Shown here one piece after another: positions 19,895-32,265 of a stretch of 64,000 nucleotides of DNA. The position numbers were made by a program, and so were the translations under genes. How positions within the stretch are numbered: position 1 is the first letter of the stretch; every line of letters starts with the position of its first letter. The notes beneath the pieces were generated by a model. The model ran no database searches and had not been told where the DNA came from. It saw only the letters and a program-made list of their open reading frames with translations. Origin of the DNA: Thelonectria olida (Eukaryota; Ascomycota; Sordariomycetes; Hypocreales; Nectriaceae); contig JAGPYM010000003.1 in the NCBI GenBank assembly GCA_020736575.1, positions 124,001-188,000 on the forward strand. Reading direction: 5' to 3'.

Positions 19895-20363
19895 GACGAT
19901 GTTGCTCTGGCGTGAGAGGGAGAGACGGCAATCGTAGGGAGACGAATTGGTGAGTCTGCGATGCCAAAGTCCGAGTTGATGGAAGCTGAGTTGGATCCAA
20001 TGCGCCCAGGCTTTCGGCGCCAGGTATGGAACGGATTAAACGTGCACTGGCGCAAGTGGAGCATCAACGACGATTCGGCCGGCTTACAGTGGACAGCGCA
20101 AAGTCGCAAATGCCCGTGTCGTTTCGAGGATAACCGTCTTTCATGTAAACCAGTTTGTCAGGTGAACAGGCTCAAAACAGATGTGGCTCACCAGATTCCT
20201 CGTCGAGTTGGTACCATGCACGCTAGCCAAATCGGTGGAATCACGGCAGCGATGATGTATTCGTTGCCAGCGATGATCCATGATACCAGCGGGAGCGAGT
20301 GATTCTTTTCACAACCGCCCTTTTTCATAAGACTTCCATTCGAAGAATAATTTCAGAGTCATC
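19895..20363. promoter_or_regulatory. Divergent promoter region
   Basis: Lies between the starts of the NSRP1-like gene (minus) and the LysM gene (plus). No gene is supported; no canonical TATA seen. Confidence 0.35.
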
Positions 20364-21237
20364 ATGGATTCTTGCTGCACCTGCGCGACCATCCTCTCAC
20401 CAACACCTCCCTCCTACTACGACAAGGAAGCAGAACCACAGCCCATCCTTCCCCAAGACCGTCGTCTCGAGTGCTGCGCAAGGATAATCTGTGGCAAATG
20501 CATCAACGTTCGTTCCCTCCCTCTCCTTAAACCAAACCGCACTTCTAACGCTGCATTCGCAGAACAATAAGCGCTTCGCCGATTACTGTCCATACTGTCA
20601 AATCTCTTCAACCCCATCTCCTCTCCCCCAGCGCTTGCGCGACCCGCCAGCTTACACGTCGGTCCCCTCGTCGAGCTCGCGAACCGCGGAACTGTCGGAT
20701 ACCCCGCCACCGTACACGCCCACTTCCAAGACGATAAGAACAAAAGCTCCCGTAGACGATGAAAAGGCCGCACTAGAAGCCCAAGACAAAAGCACGCCCG
20801 CCGAGGATATTCTACACTTCATCGACCATAGCCTTGACACCGTCATGTCGTTGTCCCTGCGGTACGGCGTCCCCGCGCCAGCGTTGCGGCAAGCAAACAA
20901 CCTCACCAGCGACCACCTCCTAGTCGCAAGGCGGACTGTCTTGATACCCGGGGAGTATTACAAGGGTGGCGTGAGCCTGTCTCCGCGACCAGTAGAAGGC
21001 GAAGAGGAAGAGTTGAGGAAAGGAAAGATCCGCCGCTTCATGACGTCTTGCAAGGTTTCCGACTATGACGAAGCCGTGCTCTACCTCGAGCAGTCTGCTT
21101 ACGATCTTGCCGCTGCCGTGGAAGCCTATATGGATGATGAGCGGTGGGAGGCAGAGCATCCTGCTGACATACGGGGCAAAGCCCAGAGGACTAGTAGAGC
21201 ACACGAGAGCCGTGGCCCCTTCTGGAGGGGGCTCTGA
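20364..21237 (+). CDS. Intracellular LysM-domain protein with N-terminal RING-like cysteines
   Basis: Two exons (20364-20507, 20563-21237) joined by a 55-bp intron; 272 residues. There is no signal peptide. Cysteines at residues 4, 7, 38, 43, 46, 57 and 60 form CxxC pairs (CCTC, CGKC, CPYC) like a variant RING or zinc ribbon. A Pro/Ser-rich linker with PPxY-like DPPAYT and TPPPYTP follows. A LysM domain covers about residues 131-177 (ILHFIDHSLDTVMSLSLRYG ... VLIPGEYY). The segment IRRFMTSCKVSDYDEAVLYL and its continuation to DDERWE (about 205-245) looks like a UBA-type helical bundle. LysM domains usually bind chitin outside the cell; without a signal peptide this one probably acts inside, and the RING/UBA context hints at ubiquitin pathways (inference). 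Confidence 0.82.
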
Positions 21238-21462
21238 TATCAAGAGTCGGGTCTCACGACAGGCGCGGAAGGATATGCTTATTAGAATTTTATTTCATGT
21301 AAGCGTGTAAAGTATACACATGCATCTCTGCGGATGCTTTATTCAACCCATGGACTGCCTGACCCGAAACGCTAACGCCGTCAACAATCCGCCCAAACAT
21401 GGCTTTTGTCATTTGTACAGTAGCTGGTATATATCACCGCAAAGACACCACAATATCTCTCA

Positions 21463-24400
21463 TTAGAATGCAGATCGCGTACGAATATCCTAGCTTTGTT
21501 AGCAAATAGCAATCACAACCAGAAGAATCTTGAACTTACAGAAATCTTCCTCTCAATCTCACGGACCGAGCGATCCAACTCTCCAGCAATCATCTGCTTC
21601 TTGTCGTTGGGAAGCAGATTGTATCTCTCGCAAAGATCACCGTCAATCACACCCTTGACAGGTGCATAGTATCCACGGTACATGAGATGGTCTCGGCCAG
21701 CCAGAGGGGCATCCTCGCTCCGCAGATGTTGTTCGAGATTTTGGAAGAAGTCGGTGTCCTCACGGCTGACGAACGGGATGAAAACACCAATTGTACCCAT
21801 GATACCGCTCCACAAGAGCACGTCTTGTCCTCCCACCACAAGGCTAGTCTTGGAAATAGTTGTAAGGATGTCTTGCGTGTAAAAATGGCACATGAGGCTC
21901 AGTCGATGCGGCGTTCCGTGGAGGTAGTCGCGCGCGTTGATGAGGTGAAGTCCAGACTGTTCCTCGTCCGCCTCCTCGCTGGCCTTTTCGGGACACCGCA
22001 CAATAAACATATTGCCGAACTTGTCACCTCCAGCCACGGATTCGTAGTCGACCATGGTCGAGCAAGTTGTCCACCTCGCGATCGTGTCATCAACGAATGG
22101 AATCAACTTGTTGGTGGCCGACTTGTAGGCCACGTAGGTGATGCCCTGCTGAACGTCGCCGACAATGATCCGGTTGCCTTGAGTGTTCAAAGACACAATC
22201 TGTTGCGCTGCTACCTCGGCCTGGGCTTTGCGGAGCATTTGCCTCATACCGAGATCGTACAGTCGCAGCGTCTTGCCAATGGCAACCAGCACCTTGCCTT
22301 GGAATGGTAGGATCGCAATTGGTGGTTCCTCGACCTTGGTCTTGTGGATAAACTCGAGTTCCCTGCCGTCTTCTTGGAAACGGTAAATATGTAGGTAACC
22401 CTCAGAAAAACTTCGGGGATTGACGACCATGTCTTTACCAGTGCCGACCACGAGGAAGTTCTCGTTATCTTGGCTAGCAAAGGACACAATCGCCGCGCTC
22501 ACAGCCGCTTCGTTGTTATCAAGATCAACAGTTTGCAGGACCGATGGTTCTTCTGAGACAGGGTCGATCACATTAATGCAGGACGCCCATCGGCGATTGC
22601 CCTTTGGATAACCAAACTCTTCGGGGGGTAACACGGTAGAATCTCCATTGACAACGTTGGGGTCAGCAAGGAGTTGTGCGCGCAAGTCGGGAGGAAGGGT
22701 ATTGTTATCAGATTCGACCGTGTAGAAAAGAGGCTGGTCGGGATGCTGAATGAGCTTCTTTGGCGTGTAAGTCAATGGAATAGACTTTTGGATCAATGTG
22801 TCTCCCAAGCGATCAATGTTAAAGATTCTACCCGGACAATGATTAGCATCCTGCAAGACAAGTAATGATGGCTGAGGAAATGGGTGAAGAAAGTTGCGTT
22901 TCAGTAGGAACAATTGGAAAAAAATGCGTAAGACCTCATGGCTCTATGGCGTAGGATCTTTGTTTCATCACAAGCAACGAAGATGAACACGACAGAAAAG
23001 AATCGGTTTCAACGTACCTCAGGGATTGACCTTGAATGCCAACCACACCCTCTTCGCATTGCTCGCTGCTAAAGTTCCAGCCCCATTCGAGATCGACGTA
23101 GCTTAGGGGCGTAACGACAAAGCCCTTGGTAATGGGATCGGAATATCCGAGCCATGGTCTGGAGCTCAAGGCAAGCACACATGTCCTTCCCTGAACGGTG
23201 ACCTGAAAGAGTTTCACTTCCTTGGGACCCAAAAACTTTTGTCGTGTGTCGGTCAGCTCACCAGTGACTTCATCCAAAACTGTTCGGAGATAGACACCAG
23301 AGTGCAGGCCAATATGAAGGTAGAGCGTTGAGCCGCCAGATGAAGAGTCCTCCATGGCAATGATGGCCAAGGACGTGGGTGCCGCGGTCAGCGCTTGGAC
23401 TGACTTATTCTCCAGAGTCGACTCAGGATCCAAGCTGAGAATGCGCACAGTGCAGTCATCACAACCAACAGCGAGGAAAGAACTCCTCAATCGACCTTCA
23501 GGAACCTCTCCCAGACTCAGGCAAGTGACGGTGCCAAACATCTCCTTCTTCTCGTCATATTCGGCCAATGAACCATCACCGTCCATTTCAAAGTAGACTA
23601 TCTCACCAGAGCTCAGGGCAATTGCCACTTGGTGAGCATTGGCGGTGGCAGCCACAATGGACCGATGTTGTGGAGCTGCCCATTCGTTCACATGGCCGTT
23701 GCGAATGTGTCGAATGCCCTTGGGGTGGACCTGAATGAGGCCGTCGTCACCAAGAAGTTGGGCAGCAAGAGTAGGAACACTGGTAAGGAAGCCAGAGTCG
23801 CCGACTTCCTCCACTGTCTCGCCGATGCTGAGTACCAATGTGCCGTTGGTGAAAGACAGGACAATGTACGCATCGTACTGATCATGCCTGTTCAGTTTCA
23901 ATGTCCAGACGGCTGATGGAATTCCCGGTAGTTCTGAAGCCACGATTTCGTTCACCTCCAATCCATGCTTGAGCATCCTGAATGTGCTGCGCGCACCGTT
24001 GCCGCTGGCGGTATAAATCTGAGGCGCATCCTCGCCAGTCAGGTTGGCAACCTTGCAGTCGACGAGGGGATTCATGGCGGGTATGCTCTCAACTAGTGCC
24101 AAGTTCTCCGTCGGCCGCGGGTGGAAGTAGACAGGCTCATACGACGCCTTGGGGTCTGCTGGGAAGTCATCGCTGATGAACTCGATTTCGTCGTCATCGT
24201 CGCCCAATTTTTCGAATTGGTAGAAAGCATAATTACCGAACTGACTAGCGACATAGAGGAAACCGCTCTTGAGAATGCACAGGCTTGACGCCACTGGGAC
24301 AGTGTCAAAATACTTAATCTTGAGTCTTTTGACTTCTCCGGTAGGATTGCCGTCCTCATCCTCGATCATGTCAATGGTGAGCTTGAACAAATCGCCATCT

Positions 24401-25473
24401 TCGGTCTGCAGGAGGAAGAAGAACGCTCCCGCATTGCCCTTGAGCTTGTGCATCACTCCGGACACGATTGTGCGCTTTCGTGAGGGATCCTCTGTTGCGC
24501 CACGTCTTCGGGGAATAGCCACACGGAACGCTTCTTGATTCGAGTGACGGTAGGTGATGTTCTCTTCTCCGCAAACAAGCACACCACTGGGTCCATCGTT
24601 ACCACCCGGAACCTGGAACAAGAGCGAGGCACTTGGGTCAACGGGGTCCGACCACTTGCGGACCACATGGTTAAGACCCAAGTCAAGCTCGTAATAGACG
24701 AGTTGGGTCTCCAGCTCCTCCATAGCCTGTCCAGTGGAATCTTGGTCGACATCGGAGTAGTCAATCTCCAAAGCGGCGAAGACGGGATTGGCGTATCCTA
24801 CATCCAAGGCAACCATAGATATCACAAGAACACCCGGCTTGTGTGCCTCGAGAGGCGACGATATCGTAAGCTCAGCCTGTGAGTTTCGATTTAAAACGTA
24901 GACAAGCTTGTTCTTTTCCGTCGCGGCAACCAGACATGCTCGACCTTTGGGGTCACAGGCAAGGTATTCGCCTGGAATGACTCGTCGCACACCCGATTTT
25001 CCAAAGGTTTCAAGGTGGAGGCGGTGGAAGCGATTTTGCGCGGGGACGTATTCAATGATCGTGATGCGACCCGAGTCAGTTGCCAAGATCAGATAATCTA
25101 ACAAGCATGTCAGTGCTCAGTCGTTCCTGTACAAAATTGTGTGCTGGATGGCGCAGCGTGCAGCGCATCGGCGGCGTCGCTTTCGATCATCACTATGTGA
25201 TCCTCAAAAAGGTGGCTGGGAGGACTTACCCTTATTGCTTCCAGCCAGGCGAAACGCAGCTAGAGAGCGAATAATGCCAAAGATATCATGAGAAAGGACA
25301 GTAATAACCTTTCCTTGTGACGGATCGGGACGTAGCAGCGTCAGTTGCGAGCCAGCACCCGTGATGATGAGCTGCTCTTTTGTGCCCGCGAACTGGCCCA
25401 ACACCGCTTGGACGACGTTTGTCGGCGGCTGGATCGTCAGTGAGTAAAGGAACATGTTCGATGTGGTCGCCAT
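21463..25473 (-). CDS. RSE1: Splicing factor RSE1 / SF3B3 (SAP130), U2 snRNP SF3b subunit
   Basis: Four exons on the minus strand (25473-25230, 25097-23018, 22827-21540, 21489-21463) give 1,212 residues, the length of SF3B3. [24 protein letters not shown] is the usual N-terminus. The beta-propeller MMS1_N region covers about 80-620 and the CPSF_A C-terminal region about 850-1190 ([54 protein letters not shown]). The protein scaffolds SF3b, which recognises the branch site in the U2 snRNP. Introns are 132, 190 and 50 bp; the last coding exon is only 27 nt and encodes DIRTRSAF and the stop. Splice joins were fixed by continuity of [15 protein letters not shown] and [14 protein letters not shown]. 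Confidence 0.95.
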
Positions 25474-25730
25474 GTTTGCGGCTGGGCGCAGTCACGCCGG
25501 CGCGGCCTCAAGCTCAATAGATGTCGATTGGAGATGTCGCGTCGAAGCTGATATTTGAACTGAAGAAGTCTGAGAGCTTTGGAAAAAAGCTATGGGTGCT
25601 CCGGAGGAATGATTTTGCGGCGCAGCGCGACATGGCCCGAGCTCCAGAAATATCCCACTGCGCAGGACGACATTAATCGGCTGAGGATTACAAGACCACA
25701 GTCAGAGGATTAATCTTGATACTTGAGGAA
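25474..25730. promoter_or_regulatory. 257-bp bidirectional promoter, RSE1 / MSS51
   Basis: The two ATGs are only 257 bp apart and point away from each other, so both promoters and leaders must share this stretch. GCGGCGCAGCGCG-rich sequence is seen at 25618-25634; no TATA box, consistent with housekeeping genes. Confidence 0.5.
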
Positions 25731-27338
25731 ATGGAGCCGACTCTTCGCCGTGCGGCTTCAAGCCTCTGTGGGAGATGTTCGTCGTCTTTTCGCAGGCAAT
25801 TGGCCCCTGGCGCCGCCTTGAAGCCTTGGACGAGGACATCAGCCCATCACCTCCGGACCTTCCACTCGACTGTTCCCAAGGAGCACAAGCGGACGTCACC
25901 TCCAACGAGAGATTTTTCGACCACTGTTGCGTCCAAGTCCGAAGCTGCGGCAAAGGCTCCCGAGGCCCCTGTGCGACTGGCCGAGAATGACCTCTTCCAC
26001 CCGTTCTCAACGTCACCCGTTCCCGAGTTTCGACGACGAGCCGCTTTCATGAGGCAGCATGCCTACTGCCCGCATCCCGATCACCAAGCGACGAATATGC
26101 CAACAATTGCACCAAAGGCCGAGGATGCTGAGGCGCCCAGTGGAACACAAGCACCTGCCCATGTTAACTTTGAGTGCCCCGATTGTGGACTCCCTGTATA
26201 CTGTTGCGAGGAACACTGGGCGGACGACTACGAAAAGCATTTGGAAATTTGCGATACACTCCGACAAATTAACGAGGACGACCATGATCTTCGATCCGGC
26301 CGTGTTTTTCACGAGGCCAATCTTCCCGATCATCAAATGGTTGAGGCTGCGATTAACATGACGAACTGGGATACGTTCATGTACACGAGAGAGTTTGATG
26401 CCGTCAACTCGGATCGATCGATGCGACAAATCACCCGCCTCTTGACATACCCTGTTACAATTGGCAGTGTACTTCATGAATTGAGTCCATACACTTACAA
26501 GGATGGCGGCCGCTTGACTGTGGAGGGATTGAAGAGTTTCAGCGGTAAGTGCCTATGAGTCAGGTATCTCCGATCAAACTAACAATCGCCATAGCTCTGC
26601 GATACAACTTGCATCCCCCCAAGTCAGGTCTGGGTTCTGGCGTCAACCAGCTTAAGCCCGAGGCACCTCCCGTGAGACTATTCATCCTCGGTGCCCGTGC
26701 TGAGTCTTCGCTGCCGCGACCTGCCTGGGTCCAGTTGGCACACATGTTCCCTGAATCTCGCCTCCATCTCATTTTTATCGGCCCCGAAAGTATGGCAAAC
26801 CGAGATGACGAGTTCCCTCTCCCTGAGCGTACTCCCAGCAATCCGTTCGGAGCCGTTGTGGAAGATCGGGTATGGTATAAGATGAAGATTAGCACAATTG
26901 TGGACTATTACCATACGATTCATGAGAGGCAACACTTTGCGCCCTACGACCCCTACTTTGACTGCTTTGTTCTGTTCCACCCTGGCCTGGGCCACCCTGC
27001 TAGCACTCACGAGTGGGAGCAAACGCTCCCGATGCTATTGGAGACCAAGGTGCCCATTATCAGCACTGGATACACGCAGTTTGACATGGAGCGTGATGTC
27101 GAATGGGTCAAGAAGACCTCGAAAGGCGAATTTGACATTCTGCTCCAACCCGGCGAGAACACGTTTAGAAGTCTGCGATGGGATCTAAACGATCTGGATC
27201 CTCAGGATGTCAGCTGCGGTAACTGGGGCGTCTGGGCGTTCCGAGGCAAGAGGTACAGTCTTTACCGGCCCTTCTCCAAAGATTTTAGAAGCTAACAACT
27301 GTCTACTTAGATATGAGACGACTACTCGTGGTGTTTAA
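25731..27338 (+). CDS. MSS51: Mitochondrial translational activator Mss51
   Basis: Three exons (25731-26544, 26595-27252, 27311-27338) give 499 residues. The Arg/Ser-rich N-terminus (LRRAASSLCGRC, FRRQLAPGAAL) is a mitochondrial presequence. A MYND-like zinc region has C113 (AYCPHPDHQ), C149/C152 (ECPDCG), C158/C159 and C174. The C-terminal Mss51 domain follows: NWDTFMYTREFDAVNSDRSM, LTYPVTIGSVLHELSPY, FILGARAESSLP, HLIFIGPE, VLFHPGLGHP and WAFRGKRYE. In yeast Mss51 activates COX1 mRNA translation and couples it to complex IV assembly; Cys-Pro motifs there sense haem, and two Cys-Pro pairs occur here (C113-P, C149-P). The last exon of 28 nt gives YETTTRGV; reading through its intron would give a different tail ending at 27295. 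Confidence 0.88.
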
Positions 27339-27795
27339 GCGACATATCTAGAAGATGACGAGGAAGAGTAGGCGTTGTTATGGTATAGTGTACAGAAAAC
27401 GTGTATTATCTGCGGCTGGTTCTGCGCGGCCAGTTCGCCCAGCTTCTGTAGAAATAAAAAGATCCATCTCCTCAATATCATTTGATCCAGCTTCCATATT
27501 CGTTGGCTTCATCAAATTATCGTGTCCAAATGAATTGCTGCGAGTCTGCTGTCAAAATGTCGATGGACGAGAAGCTAATGCACGTGCGGGGAGGGAGGGC
27601 CTGCAACGCACGGTTCACGCGGGTCAGCCCGTCGAGGCAGGAGTCAGGGAGCTTGACACGACGGCATGCAGCTTGGCCAGGGACTCAATCTCAACTTCAA
27701 CTCTTCCATCATCATCGCTTCAGCAACGACGTCTTCGAGCCGCCAGACCCCGACGCCAGGCCATGATAACGTAGCCCGACGAACCCACGCCGGCC
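27339..27795. other. Intergenic, tandem genes, no gene seen
   Basis: 3' flank of MSS51 and promoter of the PXA gene, both on the plus strand. A CAGG/CGTGC GC-rich patch spans 27575-27640. No further feature. Confidence 0.35.
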
Positions 27796-30700
27796 ATGTC
27801 CGCCCCCGCACCCGCCGCCGCCGCCGCTCCCCCTCCCGCTCCCACCCGGCCGCCTGTTCCACGTCCTAAGACGGCGTCTCCCGGCCCCGATGCGCCACCT
27901 CCTCCGGCTGGCCGCCGATCTACCCGTCCTCCAACGGCCGATCCCCTCTCAGACAGAGCCACCTCTCTCCTCATCCGCCGGACGCTATGCTCTCAACAGT
28001 CGGGGGACAAGAGTCGAGATGTCCAGACTCCAATCGAGGAACTTCTCCCGCCCCTGACCAGTCGCAACGACATGGACCTTCAGCTCTACGCTTTTCTCGC
28101 CATCATCTTGAGGGAATTCGTGCAGAGTTGGTACAACAAGATCACAACCGACGAGAACTTTGTCGCCGAGATTATCCACATCATCGCCCACTGTTCACGC
28201 GCCCTGGAGCAAAGGTTCAGGAAGGTTGACTTGGAGAGCTTGCTCCTAGATGAGATACCTGATTTGCTGGACAAACATATCACTGGTAAGTATGCCTCTG
28301 CATAATTCACCACGCCATCTGACCATTCCAAGCCTACCGGATCGCCCATGATGCCATGTCGCGGCCGCCCATTGCTGCTGATACCCGAGATGTTTATCAC
28401 GCCCTCTGTCCCCTCCCACACCTGGCCCCCGTCCCACGCCCGGACGACCCTCTCACGACATCTGATCAGCGTGAAAATGAGGCGTTGTACCGTCAGCTGC
28501 TCGTTCAGGGCGTGCTAGCGGTCCTTCTTCCTACCGAAGATCTCGAAAATCCCTGTCTGACCACTCTCGTCGAACAAATCTTTTCTGAGCTTATCATTGG
28601 TAACGTGATAGCCAATAAGGCGTCGCAGCCGTGGCTTTTATACGAAGGTATTTGTATCACAGCAAGGGTCTTGAATGAGAAACGGCAGAAGCGAGAGAAC
28701 CCCCAACCCACTACTTCGACTAGTCCGCAACCCTCGGAGATCAAGTCTCACGCAAATGGCGGCAACGGCTGGTCGATACGTGGAATCTTCCTTGGTCTGA
28801 TACAGCTTGGCATGCTCCTGATGGGCTGCATTCGATTCATCACCAATACCCTGACCATGGCTTCGTCCCTGCCCCCTAGGACCACACCCTCTGAGGAAAA
28901 GGAAGATGTGACTGATCACGAGAAGCCCGAAAAGTCCCAACCAGTGTCAGGACATTCTGGATTCGCCAAGGCTCCTATTCTCTCGTTTCGAATCTGGACG
29001 TGTCTGGGGAACCTGGCAGAGGTCAGCTTACGCATGCCCTGGCTCGATGGCTTTCTGTCCTTATTACAGCTTGGGGCAGTCTACGGACCCGGCCAATTAG
29101 CCGGCCTCGATGGGCCTCTTGATAGGTGAGATATGCATATTTCCTTTATTCTTTATTCACTCTACGCCGCACAGCTGCTTCCCTTCTCACTACCTCGCAT
29201 ATCTTGAAAGTCACTTGATCCCTTTCTGCTCGAGTGATCTTGGTTGGATCCCTGGCAACACCAACACCAACATCACCACTAGCATTCGGGCCGTGCAGTC
29301 TCCTTAACGGCTCGTAGCGCATCTCTCTCCGGTCCTGTGCCGAGGAGTCTATTCGCTCATTGCCGCGATGGTGTGATGGACACAGATATCAGAAGCAGAA
29401 CAATGTCCGTCGCCTCTGTATCCGAATTCGAAGCTGTCCGAACCGACTCCTGATGGGTCCAGTCCCAAGGATCCTCTGACCAATGGAAACGCTCCGGTCA
29501 TGTTCTGGCTTCCGATTGCTCAGAGCTGCGAGACGCCGTCCAGCAGGAAGTCGACGTTACGCGCCCGGACTTAACCGGCATGTCAGCTCGTCGAGAAGGA
29601 CCACATGCTTTACGACACCAGATTCGGCGCAACGGCCAAGACTACACCATAATCGGGGAGATTCTTGGTCTTTTAGCCTCCGCCTCGTCCCGTGCCCCCC
29701 CGAGAACGAGTCAGGCACGTCCTTGAACGGACGGACATGGCTATCGGATGTTGCTGGCTCGTCCTGTCCTGCCCTGACCACGGCATGACCTGCGTCGATG
29801 CCGTTGCTTGTGCTGCACTCGCGACAATCAAGAATTAATACACGCAGGGGGTGAAGTCTTGTGGAGCATCCGGCGGCAATGCCCCATGTTGGTCGGTATA
29901 GATGGACTCTATGCGTCTTGCATGTCGCTGCAAGCCTGCAACACATGTCTGAGGTTTTGCTGCGCTGCACTGCACGACTCAACACGGGCATATTGGGGGC
30001 CTCTTGGTGGTGACTTTGTTGCTACAGTCCACACCCCCTTGTCAGCCGCCGTCGCATTACATCCACATCGGCTGCCGTGTAATCTCGCCGGCCTGTCTCT
30101 CTTGTTCTCTGCACGTCTCTGCTTCCCCGCGCAAAACGTCTTTGCCTTGGGCATCCCTGTTGACAGACAAGGCAATTTCTCCTCGTCCTGTCTCACACCG
30201 GAGCTGCAGATCTACCGAGACCCTTCCCACCTCGGCCTTCCTCCTTGGTCGAATGATGCCCAATGGGACATTTGACAGCCTCGTGTTAACTCGCATACAT
30301 TTACGCATACCCCTCCCTGGCTGCTGCATTGTTCCTCTTCTCCCTCACCTCAGAACCACTCGCAAACCTCCCTCTCCCTCCCTCCAGCCGTTGCTAACTC
30401 CCCTCTCTCGCAGGCTTCTCTCGTACCACATCCAGTCTCTCCTCGCCCCTGATCACCTCCCACCCCTCCTGCGCACCCTCCGAGGCGTCCTCTTCCCCAA
30501 CAACGCCCCCGGCCAACCCTCCCTGTTCCCCCCCTCCTCCGATGCCGAGCTGCAGGCCCTCCGTCGCAGGGCCGCTAACGCCCTCTGGTCCCTCCTGCCG
30601 AGCGGGGTCGCGAGACTCTACCTGGGCGGCCGTCTGTGGTTGCCGCTGCGCCCCCACGTCCAGGACGAGAGCGAGCATGACGCGCTCATCGACGAGCTGG

Positions 30701-30840
30701 AGCGCTTGCTCCTGGTCCTGGACGACGAGTACTGTAACAAGCACCTGATGTACGGCATCCTCGAGTTGATCCTGGTCAGGCTCATGCCCGAGTTGGGCGA
30801 GAAAGGCGTTGTGGAGCTGCAAGAGGAGAGACTCGGTTGA
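27796..30840 (+). CDS. PXA-domain protein (PX-associated, sorting-nexin-13 type)
   Basis: Exons 27796-28285, 28333-29125 and 30414-30840 join in frame to 569 residues. A Pro/Ala-rich N-terminus (residues 1-45) precedes the PXA domain, from about DPLSDRATSLLIRRTL through LREFVQSWYNKITTDENFV, HIIAHCSRALEQRF, AYRIAHDAMSRPP and NEALYRQLLVQGVLAVLLPT to VEQIFSELIIGNVIANKAS. A hydrophobic stretch (GIFLGLIQLGMLLMGC, about 313-330) may be a membrane segment. The C-terminal part is rejoined at DGPLDR|LLSYHIQSLL. PXA proteins act at endosome or nuclear/vacuolar membranes. Intron 2 is 1,288 bp, very long for this genome; its acceptor is strong (TGCTAAC, CT tract, GCAG). Confidence 0.85.
29126..30413 (+). 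other. 1,288-bp intron of the PXA gene
   Basis: The donor GTGAGATATG follows codon remainder AG and the acceptor CTCTCGCAG precedes G CTT CTC, restoring Arg and the family sequence. A perfect TGCTAAC branch site is at about 30391-30397. The intron interior is CT rich near its end. Open frames inside (101-155 codons, both strands) show no domain; no terminal inverted repeats were noticed. Confidence 0.7.
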
Positions 30841-32265
30841 TTTCCGTGTTAGATGGATGTTTTGTGCATGCAGGTTGTTTGACGATACCCACGGCTATGA
30901 CTGTAATGAATAATAGTAATTCAACAAAGCTTTTTCACAATTGGCCAGGCATATAACGTTATTTGTTGTTATTGTTTCATATTCTCTCAAAGGTAGAGGC
31001 ATTCCTAAATGCACAATGGCCGCTCATTCCTATGCTTGAACAATAGTTGCTTGGTTATGACAGGAATGTCCTTGAGATATGAACCATGGCCAGCGAGAGC
31101 ATGAATAATCTCATCTGGTCCCCCATTCTTCGTCTTCAATTACTCCACGAGGTCACCATCCTCTCTCCTCATTCACTCCAGTATTCCTCCCTTCCAATCG
31201 GAAATAAAAGTATTACCTTCGAGTATTACCTCCAAATTTCCTATCCGTGGTGTGCTCCCCCTTTCCCCTTTCCTAGCCATCCATCCGGTGTTATGCCCAT
31301 ACCATCGCAATGCCGATCCATGCCTTGCAGCAATCCACGCCTCCAAGTCTCTAAGAAAAACAAGAAATAAAACCACTGATGTAAAGTATCAAAACATATA
31401 CAAGAGACAATGATTATGACTTCCCCAAATTCCCCTACGATGCAAGATACAACACTTGTCGGTAGTGACAAATGGGTCAAGAGATAGGAAAGAGACATAA
31501 AAAACCCCTGGTCGTGGGTAGTCCTCGGTAGCAGCCTGACTTCCTGTCGTAGTGTCCTCGTGTTTTCGCTTAATGAATCGGCCTGTCAAAGTTGCTCGCC
31601 ATCATCCTCCCGTCCAATGCCCTTGCTCATTGTCGTATTCTCTTGTTGCATTCGTTTCCTCCTCGTCCCACAGATCCTCCACGCGTGTGCAGTAAAACCA
31701 AAACCAAAGCATAAAATAACAATGCGGTGAATAAATTTTCGGGTTCGCGTGAGCGGAGAATAAGTCTTCCAGTTGTCTGGTATCGGGTATAAAAGCAAAG
31801 TGGTTTCAGAGTATTTCTGCTGTTTCGAAGCAAAAAGGAGCTCTGGGTATCGGTTTCGAAACAACGTGCTCCGACTGTAACGAAGGGCTTGATATAATAT
31901 CGGTCGGGTTGCGGATGAACCGATAGAGGGTTCGATTTCGGTGTCACTGGAGAGTCTGTCGCCAGTGTAATCTGTAAATGTCGGCCTTCCTTTGGGCCAG
32001 TTCAGTTCGATATAGTGATGCTCGCGTTTTGGAGATGACTTCCATGGCTGATGGGATATGTTGTCTCCGTCTATCCCTCTATCCTGCGCGAGCAGTCGAG
32101 AGACAGTTTCTCCCAGAGTTCTCACAGGACAGCCTTAGTGAGGACTGTCTGCGAGGAATCTCAAGGTTCTCTGTACTTGAAGTATACAGACCATTTCTCA
32201 ACGTAGATGAGCATCTTGACATAAAACAATAAACGCCGGAATAAATCACGAATTCGAGCCAGGTT
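30841..32265. other. 1.4-kb convergent intergenic region, no gene seen
   Basis: Lies between the stops of the PXA gene and the HTH regulator. A 179-codon frame at 31586-32125 on the minus strand has no domain resemblance and probably lies in the 3' UTR of the regulator. Confidence 0.4.

Noticed and set aside
27253..27295. Read-through end of MSS51 (tail YSLYRPFSKDFRS)
   Set aside because: Splicing at AG|GTACAG to TACTTAG restores the family-like RGKRYETTT end; read-through is possible only as an alternative form.
29557..29991. 144-codon minus-strand frame inside the long PXA intron (possible nested gene)
   Set aside because: No recognisable domain, competing frames on the other strand, no splice-supported extension.
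31586..32125. 179-codon minus-strand frame after the HTH regulator
   Set aside because: No domain, lies in the convergent 3' region and overlaps another frame; probably UTR.
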